From contig NZ_JAPZDS010000014.1 in assembly GCF_029813115.1 (NCBI RefSeq), positions 62,001 to 126,000 of the forward strand: a DNA stretch of 64,000 nucleotides. The letters run 5' to 3'. Both the position numbers and the translations under genes were made by a program. Shown piece after piece: positions 28,080-36,756 of the stretch. The stretch comes from Aureimonas sp. SK2 (lineage in GTDB: Bacteria > Pseudomonadota > Alphaproteobacteria > Rhizobiales > Rhizobiaceae). The notes beneath the pieces were generated by a model, which saw nothing but the letters and a program-made list of their open reading frames with translations, ran no database searches and was not told the origin of the DNA. The number at the start of each line of letters is the position of its first letter. Within the stretch, counting starts at the first letter, position 1.

Positions 28080-28424
28080 ATGAGCACGACGCTGGACGAG
28101 GAGCGGGTTCGCCAGAAGGCGCACGAGATCTGGGAATCGGAAGGACGTCCGGACGGGCGTGCCGAATCGCACTGGCTGCAGGCGCGCGAGATCGTCGCCC
28201 TGAAGGACAGCTACGGCTCGACCCTGACGCCGGTCGAGGAAACGCTGGAGGACGAGCCTGAGCCGGCCGTCGCCTTCGAGAACCAGGGCGAGTTTCCCGA
28301 ACTGACCGACATCGGCGAAGGGGCGCGCGGCCCGAGCTGGCAGGCCGCCCGCGAAACGACCGGCGCCAACGACGACGACGCCGATCCCGACAACACCGTG
28401 CCCTCGCAGGGCACCCGCGCCTGA
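28080..28424 (+). CDS. DUF2934 family protein
   Basis: A 114-residue acidic protein. The N-terminal 45 residues carry the DUF2934 pattern RQKAHEIWESEGRPDGRAESHWLQA. The rest is low-complexity and negatively charged, ending DDDADPDNTVPSQGT. DUF2934 proteins are common in Rhizobiales and of unknown function, often near stress genes. ATG 28080 begins at the domain start. The next small gene follows 24 bases later in the same direction. Confidence 0.75.
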   Translation: MSTTLDEERVRQKAHEIWESEGRPDGRAESHWLQAREIVALKDSYGSTLTPVEETLEDEPEPAVAFENQGEFPELTDIGEGARGPSWQAARETTGANDDDADPDNTVPSQGTRA

Positions 28425-28448
28425 GGCGCGTCAAGGAGCATCACCAAG

Positions 28449-28787
28449 ATGGCCAAGGATTTCCCCGAGCAGCGCGTGCCGAATGACCGGCAGCGCAGCG
28501 AATTCGCCGAGACGTCCGAGATCAGCGCGGCCGACCGCGCTCTTCTCGAAAGCGCGACGGCGGAAGCCGCGCGCGATCCCGCCGACCGTCGCGCCGGTTC
28601 GCCGGCCGACGACGACGCGACCCGGCTCGACGTGCGCGCCGAGCCGCGCAGCGAAGTCACCGCGCCGATGCCGGGCACCGGCTACGACGAGACGGAGGAC
28701 GGCCTCGCCGACCAAGACGAGGCCGTCCGCGCCCAAGCCGAGGACCGGGTGACCGGCAGCCCGGCCGAACTCGACTTCAAGGCGTAA
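28449..28787 (+). CDS. Acidic, probably disordered hypothetical protein, 112 residues
   Basis: ATG 28449 follows AGGAGCATCACCAAG. The sequence is hydrophilic, rich in A, D, E and R, with no hydrophobic segment (EISAADRALLES, ATAEAARDPADRRAG, QDEAVRAQAEDRVTGS). Such proteins are typical of small stress-induced genes in this order, but no family was recognised. It may share a transcript with the DUF2934 gene. It ends 2 bases before the convergent SRAP gene. Confidence 0.6.
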   Translation: MAKDFPEQRVPNDRQRSEFAETSEISAADRALLESATAEAARDPADRRAGSPADDDATRLDVRAEPRSEVTAPMPGTGYDETEDGLADQDEAVRAQAEDRVTGSPAELDFKA

Positions 28788-28789
28788 GG

Positions 28790-29440
28790 CTAACCGTCGC
28801 TGCGCTCGCCCTTCGCGACGATGCGCAGCGCGTCGTCGGGGAGCGGGCGCTGCAGCGTCTTGGCCTCGTCCCACGGCGCTTCCAACCAGAGGTCGATCTC
28901 CTCCGGCTCGGTGAGAATCACCGGCATGGCCTTCGGGTGGATCGGGGCGACGACGGCATTGGCCGTCGTCGTCAGAAAGCCGAAGGCGTCCACGGTCACC
29001 TCCCTTTCCGCCTTTCGCCGCGTGCTGGTCCAGCTTGTCCAGATGCCGGCGAAGGCGAGCGTCGGACGCTCGGGCGAGGCGGCGAACCAGACCGGCACCT
29101 TGGCACCATCGTCCGTCGTCTCGTATTCGCAGAAGGCGTTGAACGGCGCGAGGCAGCGATGAGCCGGCGACAGCCAGCGCCGCCAGTGCGGGCTCGCCGT
29201 GTTGCGGATGTTGGTGACGCCGGGATCGGTGCTGCGGCCCTTCAGGGCGAACTGCGGGGACGGCATGCCCCAGCGGGCGAGCGCAAGCTCCCGCTCGCCG
29301 TCCGCCATCCGCAAGATCGGCGCGGCCTGATCGGGAAAGACGGCGGGCATGGCGGCGAGATTGCCGAGATCGTCGCGCGAGGCGCGAAACAATCGCCGCA
29401 TCGCGGATTGCGAGGTGGTGATCGAATAAAGGTTGCAGAT
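28790..29440 (-). CDS. yedK: SRAP/YedK (HMCES) abasic-site protein, apparently started at ATC
   Basis: SRAP proteins crosslink to abasic sites in single-stranded DNA through Cys2, which becomes the N-terminus after Met removal. Reading back from the internal ATG 29401, the frame continues as [12 protein letters not shown], the family's conserved N-terminus. The codon that should be Met is ATC (29440-29438), with GGGAGG five bases upstream, and no ATG, GTG or TTG lies in frame before an upstream TAG. With that start the 216-residue protein has Cys2, Asn77 (VTNIRNT), Glu105 (FCEYE) and His168 (PIHPKAMP), all the known catalytic residues. Starting at 29401 would remove Cys2. A base error or recent mutation is the alternative. 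Confidence 0.85.
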   Translation of the reverse strand: MCNLYSITTSQSAMRRLFRASRDDLGNLAAMPAVFPDQAAPILRMADGERELALARWGMPSPQFALKGRSTDPGVTNIRNTASPHWRRWLSPAHRCLAPFNAFCEYETTDDGAKVPVWFAASPERPTLAFAGIWTSWTSTRRKAEREVTVDAFGFLTTTANAVVAPIHPKAMPVILTEPEEIDLWLEAPWDEAKTLQRPLPDDALRIVAKGERSDG

Positions 29441-29445
29441 CGCAG

Positions 29446-29451
29446 CCTCCC
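29446..29451 (-). promoter_or_regulatory. Ribosome binding site pointing at the ATC codon of the SRAP gene
   Basis: GGGAGG on the minus strand lies five bases before ATC 29440. This is ideal spacing for initiation there and is 45 bases from the internal ATG, so it argues for translation from ATC (or from an original ATG at that place). Confidence 0.6.
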
Positions 29452-29575
29452 TTACGAATGAGGACTTGCCCGCGGGGCAGGCCTATGCTGCATCGCCGGA
29501 CAACTAGCCCCCGCCAGCTCTCGGACCAGCGTCCCCCCGGCCGGCTCGGGTTGCTCAACGCTCGATCGGTCTCCC

Positions 29576-30979
29576 ATGCATCAGGACGGGTTGCCACCCC
29601 TTCGCCGCCGGCTCGCCTTCGCCACCATCGCCATGGCTTTGTTCGTGGCGGTTCTCGACGGAACCGTCGCCAACGTCGCCCTGCCGCCCATCACGCAGGA
29701 CCTCGGGATCCAGCCGGTCGAGGCGATCTGGGTGGTGAACGGCTACCAGCTCGCCGTTACTGTCCTTCTCCTGCCGCTCGCGCGGCTGGGCGAGATTCTC
29801 GGCTATCGCCGCGTCTACCTCACGGGCCTCGGTATCTTCACGCTGGCCTCCCTCGCCTGCGCCTTGTCGCGCTCGCTCGACATGCTGATCGCCGCCCGCG
29901 TCCTGCAGGGCATGGGCGCGGCCGGCGTCATGAGCGTCAACATCGCGCTCGTACGCTTCATCTTTCCGGCCTCGCGCCTCGGCCGCGCGGTCGGGCGCGT
30001 CGCCATCGTGGTCGGCGTCTCGTCCGCCGCCGGCCCCTCCATCGCGGGGGCGATCCTGTCGGTGGCTTCGTGGCAGGCGCTGTTCCTGATCAACGTGCCG
30101 ATCGGGCTGCTCGCGCTGGTCGCCGGCTCGCGAACCCTCCCCGACACGCCGCGATCGAACCGCCCATTCCACATCACCAGCGCGCTTCTCAGCGCCGCGA
30201 CCTTCGGCATGGTGATCTCCGGCGTCAATGGGATCGGCCATTCGGAAGGACTGCTACCCTCGCTGGGCCTCCTCGCCGCCGGGCTCGTGGTCGGTGTCTT
30301 TTTCGTGCGCATGCAGTTGCGGATGGAGGAGCCGATCTTGCCGGTCGATCTCCTCCGGCGCCCGATCTTCGCCCTGTCGGCGACGACCTCGGTCTGCTCC
30401 TTCGGCGCGCAGGGCATCGCCTTCGTTTCGCTGCCTTTCCTGCTGCACGATGAACTCGGGCGCTCGGCCGCCGAGACCGGCCTTCTGCTCACGCCCTGGC
30501 CGATCGCGACCGCCATCGCCGCCGCCGTCTCCGGCCGCCTCGCCGACCGCTACGATCCGGGACGCCTCAGCGCGCTCGGCCTCGTCCTGTTCTCCGCCGG
30601 CCTCCTGGCGCTCGTGTTCCTGCCGACCGGCGCCGGCGACGCCGACCTCGTCTGGCGGCTGGCACTCGCCGGCTTCGGCTTCGGCCTGTTCCAGACGCCC
30701 AACAACAAGATCCTGATCACCAGCGCTCCGCGCGAGCGCAGCGGCGGGGCAAGCGGCATCCAGTCCACCGCGCGGCTCGTCGGCCAGTCGCTCGGTGTCG
30801 CGCTGGTGGCGGTGATGCTCGGGCTCGTCGCTGCGGAGCCCTTGAAGGCCGCTCTCCTGCTGGCCGCCGTTCTCGCCGCCACCGGCATCGTGCCGAGCCT
30901 CCTGCGCCGCTACGAGCCGCAACCGGCGGCAGCGCCGGCGCGCGCCGTCCAGGCGGAGGACATGGCCGCCGGCGGGTAG
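29576..30979 (+). CDS. MFS drug exporter, DHA2 family
   Basis: A 467-residue protein with about fourteen hydrophobic segments. LDGTVANVALPPI in helix 1 is the DHA2 motif, followed by WVVNGYQLAVTVLLLPLARL and the loop motif GEILGYRRVYL. RVLQGMGAAGVMSVNIALV is the helix 4 region. These proton antiporters export cationic or amphiphilic compounds; the substrate is unknown. There is no adjacent membrane-fusion protein or regulator, so it probably works alone. Confidence 0.9.
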   Translation: MHQDGLPPLRRRLAFATIAMALFVAVLDGTVANVALPPITQDLGIQPVEAIWVVNGYQLAVTVLLLPLARLGEILGYRRVYLTGLGIFTLASLACALSRSLDMLIAARVLQGMGAAGVMSVNIALVRFIFPASRLGRAVGRVAIVVGVSSAAGPSIAGAILSVASWQALFLINVPIGLLALVAGSRTLPDTPRSNRPFHITSALLSAATFGMVISGVNGIGHSEGLLPSLGLLAAGLVVGVFFVRMQLRMEEPILPVDLLRRPIFALSATTSVCSFGAQGIAFVSLPFLLHDELGRSAAETGLLLTPWPIATAIAAAVSGRLADRYDPGRLSALGLVLFSAGLLALVFLPTGAGDADLVWRLALAGFGFGLFQTPNNKILITSAPRERSGGASGIQSTARLVGQSLGVALVAVMLGLVAAEPLKAALLLAAVLAATGIVPSLLRRYEPQPAAAPARAVQAEDMAAGG

Positions 30980-31046
30980 CGACCGTTGGCGATTCCTTAT
31001 CGGCTTCGATGGCAGAGAGGGATCGTCTCAGCACCCGGAGCCCGCC

Positions 31047-32186
31047 ATGGACATCGCGATCGTCGGCTGCGGCTTCGTCGCCGACTACTACATGACGACG
31101 CTGCCGAACCATCCGGAACTGCGCCTCGTCGGGGTCTTCGACCGCGATCCGGAGGCCGCGAAACGCTTCGCGGCGTTCCACGGCGCCCGTGTCTTCGAGA
31201 CGTTGGATGCGCTGCTGGCCGATCCCGCGATCGGGCTCGTCCTCAACCTCACCAACCCGTCCAGCCATTACGCCGTCTCGCGCGCCTGCCTCGAAGCCGG
31301 GCGCCACGTCTATTCCGAGAAGCCGCTCGCGATGGACATCGGCGAAGCCGAGCACCTCGTCGCTCTGGCGCGCGAGAAGGGGCTCCAGATCGCCTCGGCT
31401 CCGTCCTCCGTCCTCGGGGAAGCCGCGCAGGGTCTTCGCCGCGCAATCGTCGACGGTGCGATCGGCGAGCCGCGCCTCGTCTATGCCGAGATGGAAGACT
31501 CGATGGTCTTCCGCGAGAACTACCGCTCCTGGCGCAGCCTGTCGGGCGCGCCCTGGCCGGCGGAGGACGAGTTCGCCGTCGGCTGCACGCTGGAGCATGC
31601 CGGCTACTACCTCACGTGGCTGTGCGAGTTCTTCGGGCCTGTCGAAGAGATGACGGCCTTCTCGGCCAAGCTCTTTCCCGACAAGGGCACGGGCCAAGCC
31701 CCCGGCGAGATCGCCAACGACTTCTCGATCGCCTGTCTTCGCTTTCGCAGCGGCCCCGTCGCCCGCCTCACCTGCGGCCTTGCGGCACCGAGCGACCGGT
31801 CGCTGCATGTCGTCGGCACCGAAGGCGTCCTGTCGCTGACGGACGGCTGGAACGCGGCTTCTCCCGTCTACCTGCGTGACACGGCCGGCCACTGGCGACC
31901 GCGCGTCGGCGTCCTCGGCAAGGTGATGCGTCGGCTGGAGCGCGGGCGCCCGCTGAAGCACTGGTTTGGGAAACGCGTGCCTGTGTCGTCGAGCCAGGCC
32001 GTCGTGCCCGAAACCTCGTCGCGAATGGACTTCATGCGCGGGCCGGCCGCGATGGCGGAAGCGATTCGTGCGGGCGCCCGCGCGCCGCTCGCGGACGCCT
32101 TCGCGCTCCACGTCACGGAACTCTCGATCGTGGCACAAAGCGCCGAGCGCTTTCCCATGCCCTATCGGCCGCGCTCGACGTTCTGA
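31047..32186 (+). CDS. Gfo/Idh/MocA family NAD(P)-dependent oxidoreductase
   Basis: A 379-residue sugar- or polyol-type dehydrogenase. The Rossmann start is MDIAIVGCGFVADYY, the cofactor-linked motif is SEKPLAMD (the EKP Lys), and the C-terminal substrate domain runs from about residue 125 with EHAGYYLTWL carrying a likely His. ATG 31047 follows a GGAGCC leader. Substrate is not predictable; relatives act on UDP-sugars, inositols or scyllo-compounds. It is followed by NAD kinase, which may be coincidental. Confidence 0.88.
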   Translation: MDIAIVGCGFVADYYMTTLPNHPELRLVGVFDRDPEAAKRFAAFHGARVFETLDALLADPAIGLVLNLTNPSSHYAVSRACLEAGRHVYSEKPLAMDIGEAEHLVALAREKGLQIASAPSSVLGEAAQGLRRAIVDGAIGEPRLVYAEMEDSMVFRENYRSWRSLSGAPWPAEDEFAVGCTLEHAGYYLTWLCEFFGPVEEMTAFSAKLFPDKGTGQAPGEIANDFSIACLRFRSGPVARLTCGLAAPSDRSLHVVGTEGVLSLTDGWNAASPVYLRDTAGHWRPRVGVLGKVMRRLERGRPLKHWFGKRVPVSSSQAVVPETSSRMDFMRGPAAMAEAIRAGARAPLADAFALHVTELSIVAQSAERFPMPYRPRSTF

Positions 32187-32267
32187 CGCCCGAGGGCTTG
32201 CGCCCATGTCCGTTGCGGCTAGGTTCGTGCCGAGCGTCGGCGGCCAGCCCGTCCCCATCGGATCGTC

Positions 32268-33041
32268 ATGCAGAGCACGTCACGCCCCATCGCCATCCTT
32301 GCGAGCGACACGCCGGAAGCCGCCGACGCCGCCGAGCGGCTGTCTTCCCTTTACCGCACGGTCGAGCCGGAGGTCGCCGAGGTCATCGTGGCGCTCGGTG
32401 GCGACGGGTTCATGCTGCATGTCCTCCACCGCTTCATGGACACGGGCAAGCCGATCTACGGTATGAACAAGGGAACCGTCGGCTTCCTGATGAACGAATA
32501 TCGGGAGGACGGTCTCTCCGAACGGCTGGAGAGGGCTACGGAGACCGAGATCCATCCCCTGGAGATGACGGCGGTGGACGGCGACGGCCTCCCCCATTCG
32601 GCGCTGGCGATCAACGAGGTGGCGCTGTTCCGCCAGTCCTATCAGGCGGCGCGTCTTAAGATCAGCATCGACGGCAAGACGCGGCTGGAGGAGTTGGTCT
32701 GCGACGGCGTGCTGGTCGCGACGCCGACCGGTTCCACGGCCTACAACCTCTCGGCCCAGGGGCCGATCCTGCCGATCAGCGCGCCGCTGCTCGCGCTGAC
32801 GCCCGTCAGCGCCTTCCGGCCGCGGCGCTGGCGCGGCGCGCTCCTGTCGCGACACCAGATCGTCGATATCGAGGTGCTGGAAGCGCAGAAGCGGCCGGTC
32901 AATGCGGTGGCGGACCATCGAGAGGTGAAGTCGGTCCAGTCGATCCGCATCCGCGAATCGGCCGATCTGCGCAGCCTCATCCTGTTCGACGCCGAGCACT
33001 CCTGGGACGAGCGAATCCTGGCCGAGCAGTTCCGCTACTGA
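32268..33041 (+). CDS. nadK: NAD kinase
   Basis: A 257-residue ATP-NAD kinase that phosphorylates NAD to NADP. The nucleotide motif is [13 protein letters not shown], followed by [14 protein letters not shown] and ALNEVALFR-like (AINEVALFR), then the glycine/Thr-rich block [17 protein letters not shown]. The size fits the short alphaproteobacterial form. It is essential in most bacteria. No regulator or partner is adjacent; DUF2336 converges 2 bases after the stop. Confidence 0.94.
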   Translation: MQSTSRPIAILASDTPEAADAAERLSSLYRTVEPEVAEVIVALGGDGFMLHVLHRFMDTGKPIYGMNKGTVGFLMNEYREDGLSERLERATETEIHPLEMTAVDGDGLPHSALAINEVALFRQSYQAARLKISIDGKTRLEELVCDGVLVATPTGSTAYNLSAQGPILPISAPLLALTPVSAFRPRRWRGALLSRHQIVDIEVLEAQKRPVNAVADHREVKSVQSIRIRESADLRSLILFDAEHSWDERILAEQFRY

Positions 33042-33043
33042 CC

Positions 33044-34219
33044 TCAGGCAGCGAGGTAGCGGTCGGTCCGCCGGCGCGCGGAGGCCTGCTGCATTTCGCA
33101 GGACATGCGATGAAGGAGCCGCGACAGCTCGTCGGCTTCCGCTCCGTCCGCATCCTTCCGAAACGCGATCACGACGCGCTCCATGACGGACGACGCGACG
33201 TCGGCATGGTCGAAGCGATCGTCGCCCGCCATGTCCTTCCAGACGCGCACGGCCGACAGGAGCAGCGGCACGACGGTCTTCGGCAGACCGGCGGCCGAGG
33301 CGAGCGCCATGAAGGCGGGCTCGCGCGCGTCGGCGATCACCGAGCGCACGCGCTCGTCGGACAGGCCCGTCAGTCGCGCCATGGAGGCGGCGAAGAGGTC
33401 GATCCGGCCCATGCACACCGCCCGCACCAGGACGGCGGCGTTGAGCTGGCTGGTGCCGCGGAGCTGCTCCACGAAGGCCGAAAGCTCGTCCGCCTTGACG
33501 CTGTCGATCAGGGAGGCGGTCGCCTGCTCGTGGACGTCCTGGCGCAGCCGCTCGGCGCGCGTGGGGCCGACGATGTTGGCGACGAGGGCCGAGCGGCACA
33601 GGGCGTCGCCGAGGCAGGACAGGAGCGCATGGCGAAGGCCCGCCGGAAGGTCGCCGCGCTGGAGCAGCGCGAAGCGCAGGTCGCTCGCCTGCGCCGCCTC
33701 TTCGACAAGGTGGCAGAGCGCAGCGCCTTCCAGCTCGGCCGTCTGGTTGCGAGCAAGTTCGAGGCAGGCGACGGCATCACCGCCGGCGACGATCTCGGCG
33801 GCCACCGTCGCGGGAAGCTGAAGCCTCTTGGCGACCGCCAGGGACACGGCCGGGCGCCCGGCACGCACGAGGTCGCAGAGATCCTCTACCGTCAGGAGCG
33901 GCGACAGGACGATGACCGGAACGGCGACGTCGTCGATGTCCCTGGACAGGAGGCGGACGAGCTGACGGGGCGCGTTGCCAGCCGATGCGACGCCGTCCGC
34001 GATCGCACGGCGCACGCGCGGCGACGGGTCCTCGGCGGCCACCATCAGGGCGGCCTCCGCCTCGCGCAGGTCGCTCGGCAGGAACTTGCGGTTCACCACG
34101 GCGTCGGCCAGCATCGCGACGGCCGCGCAGCGCTCTGCGGCAGACGCGGTCTCGCACCAGTAGACGAATTGCTGTGCCAGCATGAGTTCCATGATCCGCA
34201 GGAAACCGATGCGGACCAT
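33044..34219 (-). CDS. DUF2336 family protein (HEAT-like helical repeats)
   Basis: A protein of about 391 residues made mostly of helical pairs. Segments such as EDPSPRVRRAIADGVAS and REPAFMALASAAGLPKTVVPLLL resemble HEAT-like repeats, and the overall pattern matches DUF2336. There is no signal or membrane segment. The function is unknown; some relatives are linked to cell cycle or motility in alphaproteobacteria. ATG 34219 is used; the frame also opens at TTG 34231, and ATG 34192 (MELMLAQQF) is equally plausible because no start has a strong Shine-Dalgarno. Confidence 0.75.
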   Translation of the reverse strand: MVRIGFLRIMELMLAQQFVYWCETASAAERCAAVAMLADAVVNRKFLPSDLREAEAALMVAAEDPSPRVRRAIADGVASAGNAPRQLVRLLSRDIDDVAVPVIVLSPLLTVEDLCDLVRAGRPAVSLAVAKRLQLPATVAAEIVAGGDAVACLELARNQTAELEGAALCHLVEEAAQASDLRFALLQRGDLPAGLRHALLSCLGDALCRSALVANIVGPTRAERLRQDVHEQATASLIDSVKADELSAFVEQLRGTSQLNAAVLVRAVCMGRIDLFAASMARLTGLSDERVRSVIADAREPAFMALASAAGLPKTVVPLLLSAVRVWKDMAGDDRFDHADVASSVMERVVIAFRKDADGAEADELSRLLHRMSCEMQQASARRRTDRYLAA

Positions 34220-34270
34220 GGTGGAGCTCAAAGCTTTAAGAAACGGTTCACCACGTTCCGAAAGGGCCGC

Positions 34271-34894
34271 TTAACCCTGCCGGGACGCCTCGTCGTACTT
34301 CGGGCGGCGCATCGGAAACGCCTCCTCCGTGGAGGCGAAGTCGAGATAGCCGAGCCGCGACAGCGGACGGGCGAGGTCCAGCGCGATGCGCCCGTCGCGC
34401 AGGATGCGCTCGTCGATGTGGATGCCGACCACCTGGCCGATCACCATCACCGCATCGCCTTCCGCGCCGTCGAGGCCGACGGGGCGGAACCATTGCGTCA
34501 GGCGGCACTCGAGCGCCGCCGGCGCCTCGGCGACACGTGGCGCGGCCACGAGCCGGCAAGGCGCTTCGGTGAGGCCCGAGAGCGCGAACTCGCTTACCCC
34601 CTGGGGCGCGGGAACCGACGAGGCGTTGACCGCTTCGGCCAGATCGCGGGTCGCCAGGTTCACCACGAACTCGCCGGTCGCGATCGCGTTGCCCGCGCTG
34701 TGCTTCATGCCGGTCGAGGAGAACATCACGAGCTTCGGCTTGTCCGACAGCGCGTTGAAGAAGCTGTAGGGCGAGAGGTTGGTCGTCCCGTCCGTGGCGC
34801 GTGTCGAGATCCAGCCGATCGGGCGGGGCGCGACGATGGCCTTGAACGGATCGTGCGGCAGGCCGTGGTCGTTGGTGGCGGTCTCGTAGAACAT
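34271..34894 (-). CDS. Flavin reductase-like FMN-binding split-barrel protein
   Basis: A 207-residue protein of the flavin reductase-like (DIM6/NTAB) family. IVAPRPIGWISTRATDG with NLSPYSFFNALSDKP is the flavin-binding start, and GEFVVNLATRDLAEAVN follows. It would bind FMN and reduce flavin or a small acceptor. ATG 34894 overlaps the stop of the upstream nitroreductase gene (TGATG), so the two proteins are made together. The longer open frame upstream is a shadow of that gene. Confidence 0.87.
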   Translation of the reverse strand: MFYETATNDHGLPHDPFKAIVAPRPIGWISTRATDGTTNLSPYSFFNALSDKPKLVMFSSTGMKHSAGNAIATGEFVVNLATRDLAEAVNASSVPAPQGVSEFALSGLTEAPCRLVAAPRVAEAPAALECRLTQWFRPVGLDGAEGDAVMVIGQVVGIHIDERILRDGRIALDLARPLSRLGYLDFASTEEAFPMRRPKYDEASRQG

Positions 34895-35475
34895 CAGACG
34901 CCCGCCGGCATGGGCGCGTCGGAAACGACGGCCGCGAGGTCCGGTCGCGGCCGGTCGCTCGGTACCTCGCTCGCCGTGCCGATATAGACGAAGCCGACGA
35001 TCTTCTCCTCCGGGGCGATGCCCATCAGCGCCTTGGCGTCCTCGTCGTAGGCCACCCATTCGGTGATCCAGTTGGCCGCATAGCCCCTGGCATGGGCGGC
35101 ATGGATCAGGTTCATGGTCGCGGCGCCTGCCGACAGGACCTGCTCCCATTCCGGGATCTTGAAATGCGGCTTGGCGGTCGAGACGACGCCGACCACGAGC
35201 GGCGCGCGGGTGAATCGCGCTTCCTCGAAGGCGCGGCGCGCGTCGCTGAGCGGTCCCTCGCGGCGCTCGGCGAGGTCGGCCAGCGCCCGACCGATCGCGG
35301 GCGCGGCGGCGCCCCGGAACAGGATGAAGCGCCAGGGCGCCAGCTTGCCGTGGTCCGGCACGCGCGAGGCGGCGGACAGGATCTCCCCAAGCTCCGCTTC
35401 GGAAGGTCCCGGCGCTTGAAGGCCGGGAATGGAGACCGAACGGCGGGTGGCCAGAAGTGTCTTGGCGTCGATCAT
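34894..35475 (-). CDS. Nitroreductase family protein (YdjA-like)
   Basis: A 193-residue FMN protein. LLATRRSVSIPGLQAPGPSE at the N-terminus, then SRVPDHGKLAPWRFI and ATMNLIHAAHARGYAANWIT, match the compact YdjA subgroup of nitroreductases. It would reduce nitro or other electrophilic compounds with NAD(P)H. Coupling by a one-base overlap to a flavin reductase-like gene suggests a shared role in flavin-dependent reduction. The physiological substrate is unknown. Confidence 0.88.
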   Translation of the reverse strand: MIDAKTLLATRRSVSIPGLQAPGPSEAELGEILSAASRVPDHGKLAPWRFILFRGAAAPAIGRALADLAERREGPLSDARRAFEEARFTRAPLVVGVVSTAKPHFKIPEWEQVLSAGAATMNLIHAAHARGYAANWITEWVAYDEDAKALMGIAPEEKIVGFVYIGTASEVPSDRPRPDLAAVVSDAPMPAGV

Positions 35476-35621
35476 GGCAGGCTCCTCTTCGCTGCGTCCG
35501 ACCTAGCCGAACTCGGCGATGGCGCCAACCTGTCCTCCGCGCAATCGCGGCTCCGCCTTGAAATGGACGACGAGATGGCTTTGATGGCCTCGACCGGGGC
35601 AAGGCCTGTGGAGGATGAAGG

Positions 35622-36731
35622 TTGATCAAGCGCGCGCCCGGCATCGCCGTCTCCCTCGCGGCCGTCCTCCTTCCGCACGCTTCGGCCTCCGCACAGGATG
35701 CCCCGCCCGGCCCGAACGGCGGCCCGGACGTACCGGGCGCCTACGCTTCGCCGTCCGCCATACCGCAGGACCCGCAATCGCGCGACATCGGCGTCGCCCC
35801 GTCGGTCGGCATGCGCCGGCTTGAGCCGATCGCGCTGCCCGAGCGGCCGGACGAAGGTCTCGGCTCGAATATCGATCTGCCTTCGCTGCGCGGCTTCGCA
35901 CCACCGCCGACGCCGCAACTCGACATCGTGCGGCCGCCTAAGAGCCTTCGCCTCAAGGCGACGCTCGGCAAGGACGGGCCGGAAATCCCGTCCGATCTGG
36001 TCTGGCGCCTGTTCGCCCCCCTGCCCGGCCCCGACGGCAAGCTGCCCGTCGTCGCCATGGCCAAAGGCCCGCAGGCGAGCTTCGACGTTCCGGCCGGCGG
36101 CTATCTGCTTCATGTCGGCTTCGGCCGCGCCGGCATGACGAAGCGGATCGACTTTTCCGGCGAGGACACGCAGGAGACCGTGGCGCTGGATGCAGGCGGC
36201 CTGCGCCTCCACGCCGCGATCCTCGACGGCAAGGTGCTCTCGAAGGATAAGCTGCGCTTCGACGTCTACAGCGCCGATGCCGGGGGCGAACGCCGGCTCC
36301 TCGCCACGGACGTCGATCCCGGTGCCGTGTTGCGCCTGAATGCCGGAAACTACCACGTCATTTCGCGCTACGGCTCGGTGAACGCCGTGGCGCGCGCCGA
36401 CATCCGGGTCGAGGCCGGCAAGATCACCGACGCGACGCTTCACCACCGCGCGGCCGAGGTGACGATGAAGCTCGTGCGCGAGAAGGGCGGCGAGGCGCTG
36501 GCGGACACGGCCTGGTCGGTGACCTCGGCCCAGGGCGACATCATCGAGGAAAGCGTCGGCGCCTTCGCCTCCATGGTGCTGACGGAAGGGGACTACGTCC
36601 TCGTCGCCCGCAACAAGGACCGAATCTTCCAGCGCGAGGTGGCGGTCCGGCCGGGCGAGAACGAGGAAGTCGAGGTCCTGACCAGCGACCTCGTCGATCC
36701 CAACGACCCGAAGGTCGGCACCGGCGACTGA
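35622..36731 (+). CDS. Secreted protein with three tandem beta-type repeats, function unknown
   Basis: A 369-residue protein with a signal peptide (KRAPGIAVSLAAVLLPHASASAQ, cut near residue 25) and a Pro-rich linker to about residue 105. Three repeats of about 80 residues follow (about 106-193, 194-277 and 278-357). Each has a strand rich in L and K, then a tight-turn core (PAGGYLLHVG, NAGNYHVISRYG, TEGDYVLVARN) and a strand pair with R-x-D or R-x-V before a G-rich turn. This resembles carboxypeptidase-regulatory or invasin-like beta sandwiches. The start is TTG 35622, with GGAGG seven bases upstream; no in-frame ATG gives the signal peptide. It stands alone, probably in the periplasm. Confidence 0.75.
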   Translation: MIKRAPGIAVSLAAVLLPHASASAQDAPPGPNGGPDVPGAYASPSAIPQDPQSRDIGVAPSVGMRRLEPIALPERPDEGLGSNIDLPSLRGFAPPPTPQLDIVRPPKSLRLKATLGKDGPEIPSDLVWRLFAPLPGPDGKLPVVAMAKGPQASFDVPAGGYLLHVGFGRAGMTKRIDFSGEDTQETVALDAGGLRLHAAILDGKVLSKDKLRFDVYSADAGGERRLLATDVDPGAVLRLNAGNYHVISRYGSVNAVARADIRVEAGKITDATLHHRAAEVTMKLVREKGGEALADTAWSVTSAQGDIIEESVGAFASMVLTEGDYVLVARNKDRIFQREVAVRPGENEEVEVLTSDLVDPNDPKVGTGD

Positions 36732-36756
36732 GAACCAGCCGCCGGCGAGATAGGTT

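Noticed and set aside
28790-29401. SRAP gene starting at ATG 29401
   Set aside because: This start removes the catalytic Cys2 and the conserved N-terminus that is encoded just upstream in frame.
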